Below the pieces are notes generated by a model. That model did not search any database. It had not been told where the DNA came from and worked only from the letters and a program-made list of their open reading frames with translations. The position numbers and the translations under genes are program-made. 64,000 nucleotides of DNA from Phytophthora colocasiae. Its lineage: Eukaryota > Oomycota > Peronosporomycetes > Peronosporales > Peronosporaceae. The DNA lies in the NCBI GenBank assembly GCA_018806915.1, contig JAGKQI010000040.1:1302001-1366000 (forward strand). Direction: 5' to 3'. Below, in pieces: positions 59,801 through 64,000 of this stretch (the stretch's first letter is position 1; each line of letters starts with the position of its first letter).

Positions 59801-61626
59801 CTCAGATACACTCTTCACCTGTGAGAAACCAGCAACAGACACGGCGCCACTCTCTGATGTCATCAAATCGACTTGTTGGGGCGTGTACAGGGCGTTCTGA
59901 GATCCATGAACAACAATCAGTGCAAATGGATCAGGAACGGCGACAGCCAAGTTCGCAACAGCAGCAGTAACATCTCGACTCTTGGTGGCACCACGTAAAG
60001 GACTTGAAGAAGCTGGCCGGTTTGGAGTTTCTCGTCACTTGTAGTATCGTTCTCTGGGATCTGAAGAAAACCACGACGCGTTCGAAAGAAAGTCTCCATA
60101 GCTGCTGATCGGCTTGATGCTACCTGCGTGAGATAGTGCTCACTGAAGAGCGCAGATGCAAGAGCCTCGTGGAGTTCTACAGCGTTATTACTTGAAGCTG
60201 TTCCGGGTAGAGACTTTGAGCTTGTGTGGAGCAATTTCTGCAGTGAAAGAAGCGTTCTCCGCTCTGCATCGGTGACGCTTGCAAGTGTGTTGACCAAAAC
60301 GACGCCACGTAGTGACCGAGCAAAAAGCCCGAGTGCTCCCCCTCCGTCACCTTTACTTTGTCGCATTGGTAATTCCATGCCGAGCAGCTGCAGTGCTGTA
60401 CTACCACCAGTTCCGAACCCCACAAGGTATTGTGGAACAGCACCGATACCCAACTTGGGCTGTACCAGCCACTCCCGGGACCGGATCATAACATGTTCAA
60501 GTAGTTTGGCGTAAACGCTGGCAAGCCGCGCGTTGTGCCACGTGACGATACGTTTTGAACGCGTCGGAAAGCCACAAAGGAGTATCTTCGCCCTCGGAAA
60601 GTGAACGAGCAACGGGTGGAAGAAATCTTCAAGTGTTTCAAGCCGCTGGAAACTGTCAAGGAAAACTGTTAGTCGAAATTCAGACGTGTTTGGAACTCCT
60701 GATGCTTCCACTTCTGCTGTGGTCTCAGCTAATGTTCGTGGCGCTGTCCACCCCGTTTCCGTGCTGGTTTTCAATGGTGAAGTTGACATGGTGTCACGAG
60801 AGAGAATACCGTACGAAATAGCAGTGTCGACGTCAATCTGGAAGATCTTCCATTTCTTGGATATCGGAAAGACAAGTACATCGTCAGGGCTTTTACCTGT
60901 CTTTGTCAAATTTGTTTTCTTCTTCAGATCAATCGCTGGAACTGCTGGTTCTGGATCGTTATTATCGTCGTCATGGAGCACATCGTTGTTACTGGGGACG
61001 CTGTCGGGAGTTGGCTCGGATGGCAAGCTGTCCAAGTTGAAACTAGGCGTAGAGCTTAAACTCAATGGCGGCTGTGCTTTAGGTTTTGCTTGACGTCTCG
61101 CTTCCAGTTCCTTCAGCGCTCGCTTACTGCGTGCGTGTGCCCACTCTGGCAGCGTCACAGGTTGATTCTTCTTCTTTCTAGGGTTGGCCAATGAGTGAGA
61201 GACCATCGTAGCTTCTTCTTGACGATGCTGGAGACGATCTCTTTTCTCTGGAGACTTTTTCTGGAAGTGTACACGTCGCTTTGGACTGGTTTGTACTGGT
61301 TTAACTTGGTCTGCTGATGGCGCAGAGGTGAAGTAGCGAATAAAGTCTTCGCGTGTGAAATAAGCCCTCGATTTTCCTCGTGACAGCGCAGCTACACACT
61401 CTTCAGCGTCCTGTTCGTTCCATAGTTCACTCGGACACAATCGAAGTTGTACTACAGCCTGCATCAAGTCATCAACACTTACGACCCCTTCATCACGTTG
61501 GTCGAAATGCACATAAGCTTCAGATAGAGGAAGACCGCGCTTCTGAGCTTCAATAACGACTTCAGCGAGAGCCTGCAATACTTCATACGCTCTTGTTGCT
61601 GGCGAAGGTTTGTCATTTTGAGGCAT
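53820..61626 (-). CDS. Giant EF-hand / pseudo-alpha-beta-hydrolase / coiled-coil / IQ protein (multi-exon)
   Basis: Five consecutive minus-strand open blocks read as one gene of about 2,500 codons from ATG 61626. Block limits: 61626-60039, 59973-~57,650, ~57,590-~55,610, ~55,540-~55,175 and ~55,095-53820. Junctions compatible with GT-AG introns are 59974-60038 (65 bp), one of 62 bp ending near 55,530 and one of 79 bp near 55,100-55,180. The junction near 57,600-57,650 is unresolved (intron or frameshift). Domain order: EF-hand-like N terminus; alpha/beta-hydrolase fold whose elbow reads VGFGTGGS, split between blocks 1 and 2, with HGSQNALYTP and GGHELIQE; long coiled coil; three similar W-containing units (KRWVTLDFLLNF, REWVLLDRILHP, REWRLYDQLLNP); C-terminal IQ motifs (NIQRVYRGHLGKIAG, TLQRAYRGRLGRIAA). 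A cytoskeletal or flagellar scaffold is a guess. Splice details carry the uncertainty, not the coding nature. Confidence 0.75.
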
Positions 61627-61725
61627 AGCGGAGACTTGGATTCGTGCAATGACGACAAGATGGCTACATGCGTCGTTTCAATTGTACCAATACTATTGGT
61701 ACATGAAGTTGAAGTGCTCAACCAA

Positions 61726-62074
61726 TCAGAGACACGTATTAATAGAACGTTCAGCATCCTTGTCAAACACCGAAAGGCAATATTTCTCCAAAGCTGAGGA
61801 AAATGATCATCATGTAGGTGGACTGGAATCGAAAGTCGATAGATGGAGCTTCATTTCTCGACTTACCATCTCGACAACAACCATCAATCATGGGCAACTG
61901 CTCATCGACCACACTTTTCAGCTTTTCAGAGAACTCGTACTGGGAATTCACAGCTTCCGACAGACTTTTGGACGAAATGGAGAAGCAGACACACTCAGCT
62001 CCATCTGCCACCTGGATGGAGACATTCGCCAGCTTCTTCGCTTTTGTGCTCTCAACGCTTGCAGCTTTGCTCAT
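61726..62074 (-). CDS. Small two-exon protein, 91 residues
   Basis: Exon 1 61867-62074 and exon 2 61726-61793 are joined in phase 1 across a 73-bp intron with a perfect GTAAGT donor and a CCTCAG acceptor. The product is mostly helical and charged (STKAKKLANVSIQVADG, SQYEFSEKLKSVVDEQL), with several Cys (ECVC, DGCC/CCRD, KYC, NTCL). No family recognised. The splice signals and coherent second exon argue for a real gene. Its ATG overlaps the ATG of the plus-strand gene at 62073, so both cannot have conventional separate promoters. It lies ~100 bp upstream of the giant minus-strand gene. Confidence 0.6.
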
Positions 62075-62735
62075 GGGCAACTTGACCGGATCGCTAGACC
62101 ACCCACAGGAGAAGATTTTCGTCGACGCAGCATGCCAGACCGAAGACGAGTACTACAGAGAGCTGACTGTGAACCGAGACTATCAACCATGGCACTACGA
62201 GTGCAAAGACGATGACAGCCACTCCAGCACTACTGAGATGACCGAAGACTACACTGACACTGAGTTCGATGGAAGTTTCAGCGACAATGACTCAGAATGG
62301 GAAAGCTTGGACGCGGAAGCTCAGGGCGTACTCAACGCTATCTGCGACGCATGTGATAGCTGCGTCGATTGCGATTGCGAGACGCAGGCTGACCAATTGC
62401 TGCGTCTGACAGCTATCGTTTGCAACGAAAGCGACGGCCGTAGCCCAATCTACCTCGAAGACTATCTCTGCTCGTGTGGGGAGTGCCCGCACTACCAAGA
62501 GATCGAGCGTGATGTTGCCGTGGTGAAGACATCGCAACAGCAAATTCAAAGCATCACCCGTCTGCTCCAAGCCTTCTCCACCTACAACGAACAAATTGGT
62601 TACCGAGTGGATATGATCTCCGCTGCGCGTGAGTGCCTACGGATTTGGTACGGAGATGAAGACAAGGCGTTCAAATCGTTTGTTACTCTGTATGATGACG
62701 TGCCACGACTGTGTTCTCCAACGTGTAGTGCTTAA
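62073..62735 (+). CDS. Acidic protein with N-myristoylation-type start
   Basis: A 220-residue product from ATG 62073, beginning MGNLTGS, a good N-myristoylation context (Gly2, Ser/Thr at position 5-7). The frame is also open upstream to another ATG at 61890 that begins MGNCSST, again a myristoylation-like start with a palmitoylatable Cys. That longer form (281 residues) would overlap the antisense two-exon gene. The body is strongly acidic (DDDSHSSTTEMTEDYTDTEFDGSFSDNDSEWE) followed by a Cys-rich stretch (CDACDSCVDCDCE, CSCGECP) and a helical C terminus. No known domain. A membrane-associated role is inferred only from the N terminus. Confidence 0.7.
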   Translation: MGNLTGSLDHPQEKIFVDAACQTEDEYYRELTVNRDYQPWHYECKDDDSHSSTTEMTEDYTDTEFDGSFSDNDSEWESLDAEAQGVLNAICDACDSCVDCDCETQADQLLRLTAIVCNESDGRSPIYLEDYLCSCGECPHYQEIERDVAVVKTSQQQIQSITRLLQAFSTYNEQIGYRVDMISAARECLRIWYGDEDKAFKSFVTLYDDVPRLCSPTCSA

Positions 62736-63180
62736 ATTCCGAGCAAGCATTCGGTGTTCAAGTGGTGAGCTCCTTCATTACGGAGCACATCCTCGCGACT
62801 CGACATTTGTTTGGAATGGTGCAATTGTAACTGTGATGCCCTCATGACGGCTTCACGTAACAAATGCAGTCGATCACTACCGTTGGATGGTAAATTTCGT
62901 GTCGTGCGCGTCATCAAGCTTCCATCATTTCGGAAGAGGTGTGCAAGTGCTCAGTAGGACCATCATTTCGGTTAAACTGGCCGCACACCGACGCCATGCT
63001 CGGTCAAGAAGCAGCAAGTGTTCCAGTTTCAGTGTTGTAGTTATTTATTCAAAGACCATATTGCATAGCTTCCGTTGCCCTCGGCGAAGAGCAAATATAC
63101 ACAAGCCGACTTCCGAAAGTTTTGCTGTCCATCTCTCCATCGGATGGTTGATAGATATTCTTGTTACCATCCCAGTAGCT
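62736..63180. other. Convergent intergenic region
   Basis: 445 bp between the stop of the acidic protein and the stop of the START-type gene. It should hold both 3' untranslated regions; nothing further recognised. Confidence 0.5.
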
Positions 63181-64000
63181 TTAGACCCACTCACCGTTCG
63201 ACTCGTGTCGAGTGTTCTCCACCCGTGAACGAATGGTCTCGATCTCCAGTACTTGCCGGTATACGATGCTTTCTGCAAGGTATCGAGGCATCAACCCTTT
63301 AAAGTCAGCCCTTACAACGCACGTGAGCCGAGTGTATGTCGCATCCTGAACCAAGCACTCTTCGTCTCCTGAACTTGGCTCAATGAGGTACCCACCTGTA
63401 GCGTAGGCCATCCGTACGACCCCTTTGCGCTCAGGCACATCAGCACGCGGAATTGACTCCTGCAGCACTGCGTAGGTATTCGGTCGGCCAGTCTTCTCAA
63501 CAAAACTGTGTAGATCACCAGGAGTCACGAGGTTTAACCAGCCAAGCTGGCCACAGCGACAGCTTCGAATGCTCGCGGTACAGCACTGCTTTCGTGTCAT
63601 CCAGAGGCTCCACTCTCCTGATTGTCGTTTTGTCATCATCGTCTGTACTGCTTCCTGGGACTGTAGTACGAGCATTCTCAAGAGATCGCAGGTATCGAAA
63701 CACGTTCAACGGGTCTGACCGGATAATGACATGCGCCTTCATCTCCACTAATCTGTCCTTTTCGGATGCAAATCACCCTGACGGGCATGCAACATAATGC
63801 CCCGGAGTTTTTCGAAGCACTTCCACTTCTCCACTTGTCCGGTAGGCCATCCACTCTGCACCATCCACATCGTTGACATTAATTAGTCGTTGAAGGCCAT
63901 TCTGCGAGATTTTTGCGTAGTAAACTTTCATGAGCTGGCTGTCACGATGACTCGTGTGACCCATAATCTTGTCCAGCTCTTCTAGTGACACTGGCATTGC
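63181..64000 (-). pseudogene. START-like lipid-binding domain gene, disrupted and running off the window
   Basis: Three minus-strand blocks in different frames carry the order of a START-type domain. 63773-end has DGAEWMAYRTSGEVEVLRKTPGHY; 63515-63748 has MKAHVIIRSDPLNVFRYLRSLE...SKLSLWPAWLVKPRD; 63181-~63500 has FVEKTGRPNTYAVLQESI...GGYLIEPSSGD...RLTCVVRADFKGLMPRYLAE. The first junction can be an intron of ~51 bp ending at the ATG near 63742. The second cannot: after KPRDS the frame meets TGA (TGGTGA) at about 63,503, and ~15 bases later an extra T in TTTTGTTGAG shifts the frame. Replacing neither, the gene is non-functional as written. Its family, lipid-binding START/EDR2-like proteins, is expanded in oomycetes. 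The 5' part is outside the window. Confidence 0.65.

Overview
This 64-kb window is nuclear DNA from an oomycete, most likely Phytophthora or a close relative. The reasons are: gene-dense DNA with many intronless genes and introns of only about 46-106 bp (GT-AG, often with a CTRAY-like branch site); upstream matches to the oomycete initiator TCATTYYNCAWTTT; SET- and START-domain families of a type typical of Phytophthora; and flagellar genes (TTLL9, RSPH9) expected of a zoospore-forming organism. Genus assignment is inference; no taxonomic marker is present.

Layout, left half. A large EF-hand protein runs off the left edge (2-4117, +). It is followed by a PH + INPP4-type phosphoinositide phosphatase (5128-8900, +), an unknown acidic/basic protein (9199-10577, -), eIF2B epsilon (11192-13429, +), a single-pass membrane protein (15071-15973, +), DPM1 (16166-17163, -) head-to-head with TTLL9 (17268-18721, +), a CDV3-like protein (18923-19420, -), an MYND/Cys-rich protein (20230-21612, +) and an IQ/coiled-coil/PX protein (22028-24162, -). 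A roughly 0.5-kb MITE-like element (24586-25113) precedes a mitochondrial DEAD-box helicase (25992-27455, +). PRP43/DHX15 (27533-29692, -) and a YrhK-like multi-pass membrane protein (30279-31079, -) follow.

Layout, right half. An accessory stretch (31.1-36.5 kb) holds a transposase-like fragment, a hairpin and a frameshifted SET-domain gene (33026-34743, -). Then come NEMF/Rqc2 (36553-39816, +), a Dicer-type helicase without RNase III (39952-42096, +), RSPH9 (42291-43161, -) head-to-head with a GBP-like GTPase (43289-46175, +), a patatin/TAG-lipase-like protein (46218-48515, -), a long-chain acyl-CoA dehydrogenase (48696-50606, -) and PRP6 with two compensating frameshifts (50826-53711, +). 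A roughly 2,500-residue EF-hand/pseudo-hydrolase/coiled-coil/IQ protein spans 53820-61626 (-). Next is a tiny two-exon gene (61726-62074, -) whose ATG overlaps the ATG of a myristoylation-motif protein (62073-62735, +). A broken START-domain gene (63181-end, -) runs off the right edge.

Most genes are housekeeping: translation and its quality control (eIF2B epsilon, NEMF), splicing (PRP43, PRP6), lipid and glycan metabolism (DPM1, acyl-CoA dehydrogenase, patatin, INPP4-like). A ciliary/zoospore component is also present (TTLL9, RSPH9). The most interesting items are the stand-alone Dicer-like helicase, the giant pseudo-hydrolase scaffold, the overlapping divergent start codons near 62,073, and the cluster of frameshifts that look either like assembly errors or young pseudogenes.
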